64,000 nucleotides of DNA from Ichthyophis bannanicus (lineage: Eukaryota > Chordata > Amphibia > Gymnophiona > Ichthyophiidae). Both the position numbers and the translations under genes were made by a program. The DNA lies in NCBI GenBank assembly GCA_033557465.1, contig CM066033.1, positions 706,151,637 to 706,215,636 on the forward strand. The letters run 5' to 3'. Shown here piece by piece: positions 51,451 through 61,790 of the stretch. A model generated the notes under the pieces. It was not told where the DNA came from. It saw only the letters and a list, made by a program, of their open reading frames with translations, and searched no databases. Within the stretch, counting starts at the first letter, position 1. Each line of letters starts with the position of its first letter.

Positions 51451-53350
51451 GAAGCGAGGCGGGTTCAGGTGGAGGGTCCTCCCTTAGGCGGGCGGCTTCG
51501 GGAGTTTTTCTCCGCCTGGACCCACATCACGTCCGATCAGTGGGTGTTAGAGATCATTCAACAGGGCTATGCTTTGGAGTTGGCGTGGCCCGTACGGGAT
51601 TCCTTTGTTCGTTCGCCGTGCAGAGGGCCCCGGAAAACCGCGGCGGTTCGCGGGACCTTGGAACGGCTGCTCCAGCTAGGGGCGGTGGTCGAGATGCCGA
51701 AAGCCGAGTGCGGCGAGGGTCGGTACTCCATTTATTTCGTGGTGCCCAAGAAGGGCGGAACGCTGCGACCTATTTTAGACCTAAAGTCCGTAAATCGCTG
51801 CCTTCGAGTGCCGCACTTTCGGATGGAGACGCTAAGGTCCGTCATCGTAGCGGTGCGGCAGGGCGAGTTCTTGACATCTCTGGATCTGACGGAGGCGTAC
51901 TTGCACATTCCGATTCGAACAGCGCACCAGACGTTTCTGCGGTTCGCTCTGCCCTGGGGTCATTATCAGTTTCAGGCGCTGCCCTTTTGGCTTAGCCACG
52001 GCGCCGCGCACTTTCACCAAAATTATGGTGGCGGCGGCGTTGCGCAGAGAGGGCATTTTAGTGCATCCTTATCTCGACGATTGGTTGATTCGGGCACGGT
52101 CCCAGGAGGAGAGTGTGAGAGTAACGGACAGAGTGGTGCAGTTTTTGCAAGGTCTGGGTTGGGTGGTCAACCTAGCAAAGAGTCAGTTAGTCCCTTCTCA
52201 GAACCTCGAATACCTGGGGGTTCGTTTCGATACGAAACAGGGGCTGGTGTTTCTCCCAGACAGGAGAGTAGAAGCGTTGAGGCACCTCATTCGGCAGTTT
52301 CTCTCACTGCCGGCACCAACGGCGTGGCACTATCTCCGGGTGCTGGGAACGATGGCGGCGACATTGGAAGCAGTACCGTGGGCCAAGATACATATGAGAC
52401 CCTTGCAGAGGGCTCTTTTGCGCCGGTGGTCGCATCAGACGGATTCGCTGAGCAGGCGGCTTCCGTGTCCGGTCGAGGTCCGCAGATCGCTTCGTTGGTG
52501 GCTACGCCGGTCGGTGTTGGTGGCGGGGATGCCGCTGGAACAGCCGGAGTGGCTCCCGTTGTTGACGGATGCCAGCCTGGGGGGCTGGGGCGTGCACTGC
52601 GGGGACCGGTTTGCGCAGGGGCAATGGTCCTCAACGGAGGCCTCCTGGTCGATCAGTCGTCTTGAACTTCGAGCGGTGGTCCGGGCTCTTCAAGCCTTCG
52701 AGGGTCTGGTATTGGGTCGCCCGGTTCGTGTGTTGTCGGACAACTCGGCGACCGTAGCCTACATCAGTCGGCAGGGCGGCACGGGCAGTGCCGCCATGGC
52801 AGCGGAAGCGGACCAGCTGTTCGCATGGGTGGAACCCTGTTTGCCGGCGATTTCCGCGGCACACATTGCAGGAAAGGACAATGTCACAGCGGACTTTCTC
52901 ATCAGAGTGCAGGTAGACGCCGGGGAGTGGGAGTTGAATCCCGAGGTGTTCGAACAGATAGCGGATCGATGGGGTCCGCCGATAATGGATCTCATGGCGA
53001 TGTTCCGCTCGGCGAAAGTGGACCGGTTTTTCAGCAGAAGACGCGAAAGGATGGCGGGAGGTATCGATGCGTTGATGCTTCGGTGGCCGCAGGAGGGTCT
53101 CTTGTATGTCTTTCCTCCGTGGGCGCTAATCGGCCGGGTGGTTCAAAAGATTGGGGCCCATCTGGGAAGAGTGCTGTTGGTAGCACCCGACTGGCCTCGC
53201 CGACCATGGTACGCAGACCTGGTGCGCCTTCTGGACGGAGATCTGTGGCGGCTTCCGTCCAGGGCAGATCTCTTGGTGCAGGGTCCGTTGTTCATGCCCC
53301 AGGTGGATCGGTTCTCGCTTACGGTCTGGCCATTGAAAGGGCTAAGTTGA
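51451..53350 (+). pseudogene. DIRS2-J RT-RNase H-methyltransferase-like polyprotein
   Basis: RT starts in frame 1 with GRLREFFSAWTHITSDQWVLEIIQQGYALE, RYSIYFVVPKKGG, RPILDLKSVNRCL and SLDLTEAYLHIPI. One frameshift at the CCCTTTTGG run (about 51,983-51,990) moves to frame 2: HPYLDDWLIRARSQ with the catalytic YLDD near 52,068. RNase H follows (LTDASLGGWGVHC, RLELRAVVRAL, LSDNSATVAYISRQGGTGS, DNVTADFLIRVQ), then MDLMAMFRSAKV...YVFPPWALIGRV...LVAPDWPRRPW. Everything after the single frameshift is open to 53,350. Confidence 0.87.
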
Positions 53351-53745
53351 GAAAGAAGGGCTATTCATCGGCAGTGGTGTCGACTTTGCTGCGGGCGCGT
53401 AAGCAGTCGACGTCCTTGGCGTATGTGAGGGTCTGGCGTATTTTTGAGGATTGGTGTTCGCGTCGCCAGATCCGGGCGGCCACAGTAGTGGTGCCATTCG
53501 TGTTGGATTTCTTGCAGGCCGGTTTTGAGAAGGGGCTGGCGGCTAGTTCCTTGCGCGTGCAATTGGCGGCTCTTTCCTGTTACCATGGTAAGGTTCAGGG
53601 AGTGTCCTTAGGGGCACACCTGGACGTGTGCCGTTTTCTGAAGGCAGTTTCTAAATTGCGGCCTGGGCGTAGAGTGTGCGTGCCGCCTTGGGATCTCAAT
53701 CTTGTTTTGACTGCGTTATCTGCATTGCCTTTAACCTTTCCCAGC
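53351..53745 (+). pseudogene. DIRS2-J tyrosine recombinase, N-terminal half
   Basis: Frame 1 overlaps the polyprotein end. KLRKKGYSSAVVSTLLRARKQSTSLAYVRVWRIFEDW is followed by VLDFLQAGFEKGLAASSLRVQLAALSCYHG and PPWDLNLVLTALSALPL. It ends before Arg I, cut by the GC-rich hairpin cluster. Confidence 0.8.
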
Positions 53746-54066
53746 AATCGCGGCTTCACAGAAACAGCCGCCAGCGTGAAGGAAAAGGCTCTTCACGCTG
53801 GCGGTTGTACAGAGGGAGCCGGGGCCTCGCGCGGGCTTCCCCGGCTCCCTCTGAAGCCCTCCGGTGTGTGGGCCGGCCCTGGGTGGGTTTTTTTTGGACT
53901 TCGGGTCGGAAGAAAAGCCGGTGTTTTGCTTTGGCCGCTCCCGATCTTGTGGCCAGAGCAAAAAAACGGCTTTTCAAGGGCCGGCTTTACATCTGCGCCG
54001 GCAGCCGGCCTGGCCATGGAAAAACCGGCCAGGCTGGCTGAAAACCGGCCAGTTGGCAACCCTAGG
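53746..54066. repeat. GC-rich hairpin cluster, possible MITE
   Basis: Four consecutive inverted repeats in 310 bp: GCCAGCGTGAAG/CTTCACGCTGGC (53,770-53,804), GGGAGCCGGGG/CCCCGGCTCCC (53,816-53,851), a GGCC/AAAACCGG group (53,920-53,975), and GGCCGG/CCGGCC arms (53,980-54,050). It ends ...AACCGGCCAGTTGGCAACCCTA, which resembles hAT-like termini of CAGGGTTGCCAACT type read on the other strand. No target duplication identified. Confidence 0.45.
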
Positions 54067-54783
54067 CAGAATAAGGATGTCCAGGGTTGTGGGAGTATGG
54101 CAGCCTGGTTTAACTAGAAGAAATGAGGAGCAGAGGGTTTCAAAGGATGAATGGGTGGTAGACAAAACAATTGTAAACAGAATTTAGGTCAAGGTAAATT
54201 GCCCAGCATCTAGGTCACAGAAGCAGCAATAAAGGCAAGTATTGAAAGTGGAAGAAAAGGAGAATTAAAATACAAGTATAACTATTTTGTGCTTATTATT
54301 TGACTGTTACTATACAATATATGCTTCTTATGCAGGGACTGATTCTAGTAGGAGAGCATGTACAGTGACAATAGGACACTGCCAAGAACACATGATTTAC
54401 TACTGAATATGTATAGATTGTACATTTCTAATATTTTCTAATTAAAAGTACATTTTAGACACTTCTAATTTGAAACAATAGTTGTATGGGGGAATAACTG
54501 CCTGCCTCCAAACTACTGATATGTTCCAGCTGCCGTTGCATACAGGATATTGCCAGAAGTAGAAGAATGATGAGAAGGTGTCAGCAATAGACCAATTTTA
54601 TTTATCTAAAAGCCTACTATTATTCTACAGTAAGAAAATGAAGGATTCATTCTGAAGATGAGTGGAAACTGAAAGCTTTACTAGAAGCCTCATTTTTTCT
54701 GTAATAGTTGAGTTAAATCAAGTTGAACAATATGATTATTACTGTAGCACATTCTTAACATATTAAGGTGTGAATATTTTCAG
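54067..54783. other. AT-rich stretch, no gene seen
   Basis: About 700 bp without coding homology or recognisable repeats, ending at the left terminus of DIRS-I. Confidence 0.5.
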
Positions 54784-54998
54784 TTCTCCAGGAACAAGCA
54801 GGAAGTCAGTCCTCACTTATGGGTAATGTTGGCACCGACAGAGCCCACGCGGAGCAATTACCCAGCTTTCAAAGAAAGCCTTTGGGATTACTGCCACGCA
54901 TGCGTGGTCCTCTTCCTGCCCAAGGGTGCCATCTTGCTCAGTCTCCCTTTTTCCACGGAGCCCTTCGGACGCACATCCTCGTCCCTCGGAAAAAGTCA
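54784..54998 (+). mobile_element. DIRS-I left end (family 1), interrupted by DIRS2-H
   Basis: Left terminal repeat of a family-1 DIRS: TTCTCCAGGAACAAGCAGG, CAGTCCTCACTTATGGG, a GCACCGACAGAGC segment and GCCACGCATGCGTGG, matching 17,947-18,150. It breaks off at 54,998 (GGAAAAAGTCA) and resumes at 61,598. Confidence 0.82.
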
Positions 54999-55140
54999 TT
55001 CCTTATCGTCCCTCCAGTCTAGTCCCGGAAACTCTGGGGTTGTGATCCTCTTCCAGCAGCTTGGAGACTGATCAACGTCATTCTTTGATGACACTGGTAT
55101 AAGGACACAGGCACCGCCTCCTCCCTCCAGTTTAGATCAG
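54999..55140 (+). repeat. DIRS2-H left terminal repeat
   Basis: TCTAGTCCCGGAAACTCTGGGGTTGTGATC and AACGTCATTCTTTGATGACACTGG (described in parts) are found inverted at about 61,430-61,550. The embedded GTCATTCTTTGATGAC is a short hairpin. Confidence 0.75.
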
Positions 55141-56065
55141 TCTCCAAGCAGCTGGAGGATGTGAGCCAGAGTCCCGGCTCACTAGAGGAACAGTTAAGGG
55201 CATTTAGAGAGAGTTAGGTTAAATTTGGGGGTTTAAAATACCTTTAGATTATTATTACTTTAATTTCAATAGTTTTTAGTAGTTCACAATTTCTTTGAGG
55301 GAATGTTTAAATTTTAGGGGGATATACCTTTAAGATTTGGACGGCTAAGGACTTCTCTCCCTCTCTTCCTCCCTCTGTAATCGAGGACGGGCTGAGGAGG
55401 AACGTTTGGACCCTGGGTACAGGTCAACGGTGGGGGGGGGGGGGGGGGTAAGGCCGGACTGGTAATTTTGAGAAGGAGCCCTCCCCTGGCGCTACACAGA
55501 AGGGATTGCCTGTTTGCGCTTGGGGGGACCGGGCAGAAGGGAGCCGATTGCCTGTTGGCGCTTGGGGGACCAGGCAGAAGGGAGCCGCGGTACCTCCGTC
55601 CCTTATCGATTCTCTGCATCGGGGGAAAGTAACCCTGAGTGCGTGAATCAGTCAGCAGACCTGCAGCCTTTGGAGTGGTGCTGAGCTGAGAAGCGGCTCT
55701 GAGCAATCAGGTAAGCCGCGGGGTGTTTTTGGCGGGCCATTGTTGTTCAGGGTCCGGGAGAGTCAGCAGGACCGCGCCGCGTGGATTTCGGCGGGAAACG
55801 CTTGTAGTGGTAGCAGGGAAACAATCAAGCATAGCTCGGCGCTACAGCTTCATTTTGGCGTTTTTTCTTCTGAGGTTCAGGTCGGGAAGGCTCCTGCTTA
55901 ATTTTGTGCTAGTTTAAAAAAAACAAAAAACAAACAAACGGCCCGGGTTAGGAGGGCTGCTTCGGGAAAGCAGCTGTTGGGGGGCCTCCCTTTGAAGGGT
56001 GTTGTCTTCGGGGGGGGGGGGGGGAGACCTTAGGAGCATCAGACCTGAGGAAAGAGGGGGTCAAG
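55141..56065 (+). other. DIRS2-H leader
   Basis: Non-coding leader with G-runs (about 55,431-55,448 and 56,009-56,024), an imperfect tandem repeat of GGGGGACC(G/A)GGCAGAAGGGAGCCG with TTGCCTGTT(T/G)GCGCTTG (55,505-55,585), and a 60-bp A/C-rich stretch near 55,916-55,940. No ORF recognised. Confidence 0.6.
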
Positions 56066-57115
56066 ATGCCTGCAAAGGTGTTATGTTTACTCTGCGGAGT
56101 AAAAAGGTCTGCAGTTTCGGATGCTGGTGTCTGTAAAAGCTGTAGCCAAGCATCTCTTGCAGAACACGAACACTTGGATATGGCAGAGGAGCAGGAGGTA
56201 GCTCTAGAGGGACCTCTGTTGCCGGTGGTGGATTTAGCAGAACTAGTACCGGGACCATCCACGAGGCCAGATGGGCCGGTTGCTCAGGCGCCTGTGCCGG
56301 TGGATTTGGCCTCAATTTTCTCCCCAGGCTTTGTAGCTCTGATTCAAAGAGCGTTCGGCGGTGCACAAAGAGAAGGGTCCTCCGCGGCTGCTAGTCCCAT
56401 GGGTGGGGGCTTGGGACAGAAGAGGCCAGGAACTCCGCTGTCGGTGGCTGCTTCGGCAGGTTTGCCGAAGAGAGCGAGAGTGGAGATGGAAGGGCAGGGA
56501 CAGTTGGAGTTTTCGGAGGATTTGCGCATGGAAGACGGGGAGCAGGATCCGGCGTTAGACGAGGAATTGGAAGAAGGAGAAATTGCTGAACAGGAGGACC
56601 AGGCCAGAGTGGTGCGGATCTTTCGGAGAGAAGAGTTGCCCGCACTCATTTCAGAGACGCTTAAGGCGCTTAATGTACTGGTGTCGGGGCCACTGGAGGA
56701 GGCGACGTTAGAGGATCCACTCTTACAAGCCTTTAAGAAGACACAAAAAGTGTTTCCTATGCATAGGGTAATAAAGGAAATGATTCAATGTGAGTGGGAC
56801 ATGCCTGAGGCAACTCTCAAAGGCTCTAGGGTAATGTCTCGCCTATATCCGCCGAGTGTGGATGCGGCTGTGTCTGCGGTGACTAAGAGGACGATCATTC
56901 CTGTGGAAGGGAGTGTGGCTCTCAAGGATGGTCAAGACAGAAAGCTAGATGCCTTGTTAAGGCAGGTCTTTGAGGTTAATGCTCTTTCCATTCAAGCGGC
57001 TATTTGTGGTGCTTGGGTGGCAAGAGCCTGTCTGCGCTGGGCTCAGCGAGTCCAGGGGGAGCGAATCGAGGACTCGGTGGGTGAAGCGGCTTGTTTGGAG
57101 TCTGGGGCGGCGTAT
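56066..57115 (+). pseudogene. DIRS2-H gag-like protein, N-terminal part
   Basis: Family-2 gag from ATG 56,066 (MPAKVLCLLCGVKR), open for about 350 codons up to the L2 insertion. An N-terminal CxxC...CxxC module (CLLC, VCKSC) precedes a hydrophobic LASIFSPGFVALIQRAF segment. An acidic DEELEEGEIAEQEDQARVVRIFRREEL region follows, then helical FPMHRVIKEMIQCEWDMPEATL, VDAAVSAVTKRTIIPVEGSVAL and SIQAAICGAWVARACLRW. It continues after the insertion at 57,724. This is the most complete gag of this family in the window. Confidence 0.8.
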
Positions 57116-57716
57116 TTATTTACTTAATTTATTTATTTATTTATTGCTTTTATATACCGCGCTCTTTAAAATCAGTGCGGTTTACAGGTAACAACTATGC
57201 ATCTCAGGATGTCTGTTATGCACTTACAGTGAACGGGAGATAAAACTTGGATTTCAAACTGGGGGAACTATTTACAGTATCTACAACTATGTACATTATA
57301 GCTATGAATTGTCTTGTGGTTTATCATTGTTTAGCTGTGTGAAAGGTGGCTAAGGTTGGGCTGTGAGTAGTGTAGGAGAAAGAGGTGGTGTTTTAGCGCT
57401 TTTCTGAATTGAGCAATATCGGTAATTGCTCGAATAGAGTTTGGGAGCGCATTCCAGCAGATGGGAGCATAAAACTTAAAAGCTCTGCTCTTCGTTGCTT
57501 GGGTGCATTTAGTTATTTCGTTGGGGGTCTGAAGGGTATTGATGGCGAATGACCTCCTTGCTCTGTTTGCTGGGGTAGGGTGGAGCAGATCCGTTAGGGA
57601 GGAGGAGGACATGTTGTTGATGGCCTTAAAAGTCATCAGGAGTACTTTATATGTGGCCCGACAGTAGATTGGTAGCCAGTGCATATCTCGTAGATTGGAT
57701 GTAGATTGGTAGCCAG
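57116..57716 (-). mobile_element. 5'-truncated L2-like LINE in DIRS2-H gag
   Basis: A 601-bp minus-strand insertion with a (TTTA)n tail at 57,116-57,150 and the AATTT...TATATACCGCGC...GTGCGGTTTACA tail. It carries the C-terminus of an L2-like RT: DMHWLPIYCRATYKVLLMTFKA, RSFAINTLQTPNE, RAFKFYAPICWNALPNSIRAI. It is flanked by GGCGTAT (57,109-57,115 and 57,717-57,723), and gag reads through as AYLADIHHDL on the far side. The last ~28 bp contain a small GTAGATTGGTAGCCAG duplication. Confidence 0.85.
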
Positions 57717-57723
57717 GGCGTAT

Positions 57724-58081
57724 CTTGCGGATATCCATCATGACCTCATTAGGGGGTTATCGAACAGTATGGCTTCAGCTGTAACAGCAAGGAGATACCT
57801 TTTGGTTGCGCAATTGGGCATCGGATGCATCTTCTAAGGCCAGGTTGAGTAAGCTTCCCTTTAAGGGAAAGCTACTGTTTGGAGAAGATTTCGACAAGAT
57901 AGTTAAGGATCTGGGGGAATCCAAAGGCGGGAGGCTTCCAGAGGATAAGCAGAAACCGGGTAGGTTTCCGTCAGTGGCTAGAATGCCGCAAAGAGATTAT
58001 CGTCGTTTTCGGTCGTCCAGGTTTCCCCAGAGTCAGAGGGGTCATTTTCCCTATAGAAACCAGGGGTTTCAAGGTTTCTGA
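57724..58081 (+). pseudogene. DIRS2-H gag C-terminal part
   Basis: Continues gag after the L2 insertion: DIHHDLIRGLSNSMASAVTARR, a one-base shift, then RNWASDASSKARLSKLPFKGKLLFGEDFDKIVKDLGESKG and an Arg/Phe-rich basic tail (DYRRFRSSRFPQSQRG). It ends at TGA 58,079-58,081. Confidence 0.8.
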
Positions 58082-58097
58082 GGGGCGAGCAGAGGTT

Positions 58098-60013
58098 TTG
58101 CGGCCACCTCTTTGGGTGCCAAAAAGCCGCAATGAAGTCAGGGAGGCCCAGGTGGACATAGCAGTGGGAGGTCGTCTGCAAGAGTTTTACGCTGCCTGGG
58201 TTGAAATTACGTCCGATCAGTGGGTGTTAGAGGTGATTCGAGAAGGGTGTGCATTAGAATTTCGGAAACTGGTAACCGACTCGTTCATACAGTCCCCTTG
58301 CAAGGCGCGTCGCAAACGTTATGCGGTCCATCAGACGTTGATCAGATTGCTGGATCTCAAAACGGTAGTACCAGTGCCTCGAGACCAATACGGTTCAGGT
58401 CGATACTCCATTTATTTTGTGGTTCCAAAGAAAGAGGGAACTTATCGACCAATTTTGGATTTTAAAAAGGTGAACCTCTCTCTCAGGATCTCTCATTTTC
58501 ATATGGAGACACTGAGATCGGTTATCATGGCAGTCAGGAAAGGGGAGTTTCTGACATCCCTCGATTTATCCGAGGCTTATTTACACATTCCAATTCATCC
58601 GGAACATCAACAGTTCCTCAGGTTCGCGGTGCCGATGGGCCAATTTCAGTTTCGGGTGTTACCTTTTGGGCTGGCAAAGGCGCCATGGTCGTGGTGGCGG
58701 AGTTAAGGAAGAAAGGTGTTCTGGTTCATCCATATCTCGACGACTGGTTGATTCGGGCAAAATTGAGAATGGAAAGCGAGGAAGCTACGGCCAAGGTCGT
58801 CGACTGCCTTCAAGGGTTAGGTTGGGTGGTCAATATGGCCAAGAGCAGTCTAGTTCCATCTCAGAATCTCGAATACCTGGGGGCATGGTTCGATATGGCA
58901 GCAGGCAGGATTTTTCTGCCGCTCCATCGGGCGGTTGCCTTACGGAAGTTAGTTCGAGGGTTCCTCGGCAGGTCGCACCCGACAGCATGGCATTATTTAC
59001 AGCTCCTAGGGACAATGGCAGCGACGATCGAGTTGGTGCCCTGGGCAAGGGCGCATATGAGGCTGTTGTAAAGAGTATTACTCAGAAGGTGGTCTCACCA
59101 AAACGATCCGCTGTCTCGGCGTCTTGTCTGTCCGGAGGAGACTCGGGAAGCATTGTGGTGGTGGTTGCTTCCGGAGTCCTTAACAAGGAGTATGCCCTTG
59201 GAAACACCAAACTGGTTACTGCTAACTACAGATGCCAGCCTCCTTGGTTGGGGAGCGCATTTTCAGGGCAGGTTTGCGCAGGGTCAGTGAACAGAACAGG
59301 AGAGGACTTGGTCGATCAACAGGTTGGAACTGCGTGCAGTAGTATTGGCGCTGGTGACGTTTCAGCCGTATCTAAGGGAAACAGCAATCAGGGTGTTTTC
59401 AGACAACGCAACCGCGGTGGCGTACATCAACAAGCAAGGAGGCACCAGAAGTGCTCCCCTGGAGGCCGAAGCAGATCAGTTGTTCCAATGGGTGGAGCAA
59501 AACCTTCAGGGTCTATCAGCGGCGCATGTGGCAGGGGTAGACAATGTAACGGCCGATTTCTTGAGTCGTGTAAAGGTGGACCCCGGGGAGTGGACTCTTC
59601 ATCCGAAGGTGTACGACAGGGTAGTGCAGTGCTGGGGTGCACCAATAATGGATCTCATGGCGACATTCAAGTCAGCGAAAGTCGGTCGGTTTTTCAGCAG
59701 AAGGAGAGAGCGAATGTCTGAAGGCCTGGATGCTCTCATCCAGGATTGGCCGGTGGGGCGGCTGTTGTACGTGGTTCCGCCCTGGGTGCTAATAGCACGT
59801 GTAGTGCGGCGCATCGAAGGTCACAGAGGATTAGTGATACTGATCGCTCCAGACTGGCCGAGAAGGCCATGGTATGCGGATCTCAGAAGACTGGTAGTGG
59901 GGAAGCCTTGGCGACTGCCAGTCAGAAAGGATCTATTGATGCAAGGCCCGTTGTGCATGCCTCAGGTAGCTAGGTTCTCGCTTACGGCATGGCTCTTGAA
60001 AGGGCAAGGTTAA
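58098..60013 (+). pseudogene. DIRS2-H RT-RNase H-methyltransferase-like polyprotein
   Basis: Frame 0 RT start: GRLQEFYAAWVEITSDQWVLEVIREG, RYSIYFVVPKKEG, RPILDFKKVNLSL, SLDLSEAYLHIPI, FRVLPFGLAKAP. Compared with DIRS2-J, about 20 bp are missing just after this, shifting to frame 2, where HPYLDDWLIRAK gives the catalytic YLDD (58,731-58,742). Stops and shifts follow between 59,070 and 59,320. Then come LRAVVLALVTFQP, FSDNATAVAYINKQGG, DNVTADFLSRVK, IMDLMATFKSAKV, YVVPPWVLIARV and LIAPDWPRRPWY, ending 60,013. Confidence 0.87.
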
Positions 60014-61046
60014 GAGCTAAGGGCTACTCGGAGGCAGTGATCTCCACCTTACTGGGGGCTCGTAGAAGATCTACTTCCCTAGCATATGTTCGAGTATGGC
60101 GCATTTTTGAGGCTTGGTGTGTGGACAGGAATTGTGAGGCGTTACGAGCCTCAGTGCTGCAAATATTAGCGTTCTTGCAGGATGGTTTTCAAAAAGGGTT
60201 AGCGGCCTCTTCCCTAAAGGTGCAAGTGGCAGCAGTTTCCTGTTATAGGGGGAAGATCAAGGGCCAAGCGCTGGGCATTCATCCGGATATTAAGAGATTT
60301 CTGAGCGCGGTAGGTCTCTTGAGGCCTCTGTACAGACAACTAGTTCCTACTTGGGATCTGCAATTGGTATTGGAAGCGTTAGGAAGGCGACCATTTAAGC
60401 CTTTGGCTAAGACGTTGAAAGATCTTACGCTAAAGGTGGTGTTCTTGGTTGCAATGGCATTGGCGAGGAGAATTTCAGAGTTACAGGCAATATAGTGTAG
60501 GGAACCGTTTCAGTCCTTTTTTGAGTCAAAGGTGGTCTTGAGGCCGGTGCCGTATTTTTGCCGAAGGTGCTGTCGCTGTTTCACGTGAATCAGGTGGTGT
60601 CCCTACCGGTGTTCCGTGCGGATTCACAGGAGTCTTCTACGCAACAGTTGCATCTTTTGGACGTCCAGAGAGCGTTGAAAAGATACCTCAGAAGGACGGC
60701 GGAGTTCAGGAAATCTGATAGGCTGTTCGTGGTGTTCAGTGGTCCTCGCAAAGGAGAAGCAGCTTCAAAGGCATTGATTGCCAGGTGGATAAAAGCGGCA
60801 ATAGCGTCAGCTTACCTGGTGAAGTGTAAGCTGGTTCCTGAAGTATTAAGAGCGCATTCTACGAGGGTGCAGGCTATGTCTTGGGCTGAGTACAAATTTG
60901 TTCCCCCAGTGGAAATTTGTAAGGCAGCGACGTGGTCGTCATTAAATTCGTTTGTCAAGCATTATCGGCTGGATATTCAGGCGAATAGGGGTACCTGTTT
61001 TGGATCAGCGGTGCTTCAGGCTGGTCTAGCAGGTCCCGCCCATTGA
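59989..61046 (+). pseudogene. DIRS2-H tyrosine recombinase
   Basis: Overlaps the polyprotein by about 25 bp. It is open from ATG 59,989 through SEAVISTLLGARRRSTSLAYVRVW, LAFLQDGFQKGLAASSLKVQVAAVSCYRG and WDLQLVLEALGRRPF to Arg I in MALARRISELQAI. A TAG at 60,493-60,495 and a frameshift follow. It resumes in frame 0 (60,558-61,046) with LPVFRADSQESSTQQLHLLDVQRALKRYL, the H-x-x-R box HSTRVQ, PPVEICKAATWSSLNSFVKHYRLDI with Tyr, and the end at TGA. The catalytic positions are present but the gene is split. Confidence 0.85.
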
Positions 61047-61054
61047 GTTCTTTT

Positions 61055-61597
61055 ACTGCTCTGTTACATCCCCAGAGTTTCCGGGACTAGACTGGAGGGA
61101 CGATAAGGAAGTTTAAATTAGACTTACCTGCTAATTGTAGTTCCTGGAGGAACTCCTGTCTAGTCCCGGATCCCATCCCGGTCCTTTGTGAGGATTGGAG
61201 CCTGAAGCAGAAAGTGTCACAGGTAAGAGAAAAGAGTAAACGGTGGAGCTTCGGGTTCGGATGGGAAATTTGAATATGGGGAAACATATTGTAGGCTCAG
61301 GTTTCTTCCTAGAGAGGAGGCGAGGGCCTTCGCAGTTAAGTATCACAGTTATGATAACACGGTTAGTTAAAAGTTGATATATGAGTGGGTCATTACTTAA
61401 TTGTTGCTCCGGTGAGTCTACTTTGTCAATAGGTTACTGGAGGGAGGAGGCGGTGCCTGTGTCCTTATACCAGTGTCATCAAAGAATGACGTTGATCAGT
61501 CTCCAAACTGCTGGAAGAAGATCACAACCCCAGAGTTTCCGGGACTAGACTGGAGTTCCTCCAGGAACTACAATTAGCAGGTAAGTCTAATTTAAAC
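61055..61597 (+). repeat. DIRS2-H internal complementary region and right terminal repeat
   Basis: Complement copies of the left end (GACTAGACTGGAGGGACGATAAGGAA, in parts, 61,083-61,110) and right end (GTTTAAATTAGACTTACCTGCTAATTG, 61,110-61,140) are joined here. The left terminal repeat is inverted at 61,430-61,550, and the direct right end (ACAATTAGCAGGTAAGTCTAA) is at 61,570-61,597. The arrangement is the same as in the family-1 elements. Confidence 0.78.
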
Positions 61598-61790
61598 TTT
61601 TTGGCCTAATGGCCTTCTACTTTCTGGTTGCACCGGTCCTCTACCCGTCTTTCCCCTGCTCTACCTTCTTAGAGCTGTTCGGGGACAGTTTTTTTTCTTC
61701 ACCTTTTTTGCCAACAGGCTTCATGCCCTTTTCTTTCCCTAACCGCTGGCTGTGTGGGTCTTCGACCTCGCAGAGGCCATTTTTGCCCCT

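Larger units (their letters stand above)
50986..53745 (+). mobile_element. DIRS2-J: internal part of a family-2 DIRS
   Basis: Family-2 element lacking recognisable ends. It holds the gag C-terminus, RT-RNase H-methyltransferase-like region and the N-terminal half of the recombinase. It stops at about 53,745, before the recombinase catalytic residues, at a GC-rich hairpin cluster. GC-rich codon use is close to DIRS-B and unlike the AT-rich flanks, suggesting limited decay. Confidence 0.85.
54999..61597 (+). mobile_element. DIRS2-H: nearly complete family-2 DIRS
   Basis: A 6.6-kb family-2 element from TTCCTTATCG to TCTAATTTAAAC. The ends are predicted by its internal junction copy at about 61,100-61,130, which joins TTTAAAC to TTCCTTATCGTCCC in complement. 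Order: left terminal repeat, leader, gag, RT-RNase H-methyltransferase-like region, tyrosine recombinase, internal complementary region, right end. It inserted into the leader of DIRS-I without visible target duplication. A 601-bp L2 tail is inserted in its gag. Several frameshifts and stops. Confidence 0.9.

Noticed and set aside
52825..53340. Open frame upstream of the DIRS2-J recombinase
   Set aside because: Overlaps the RNase H/methyltransferase-like region in another frame. Its Gly/Ser-rich translation has no motif before KLRKKGYS.
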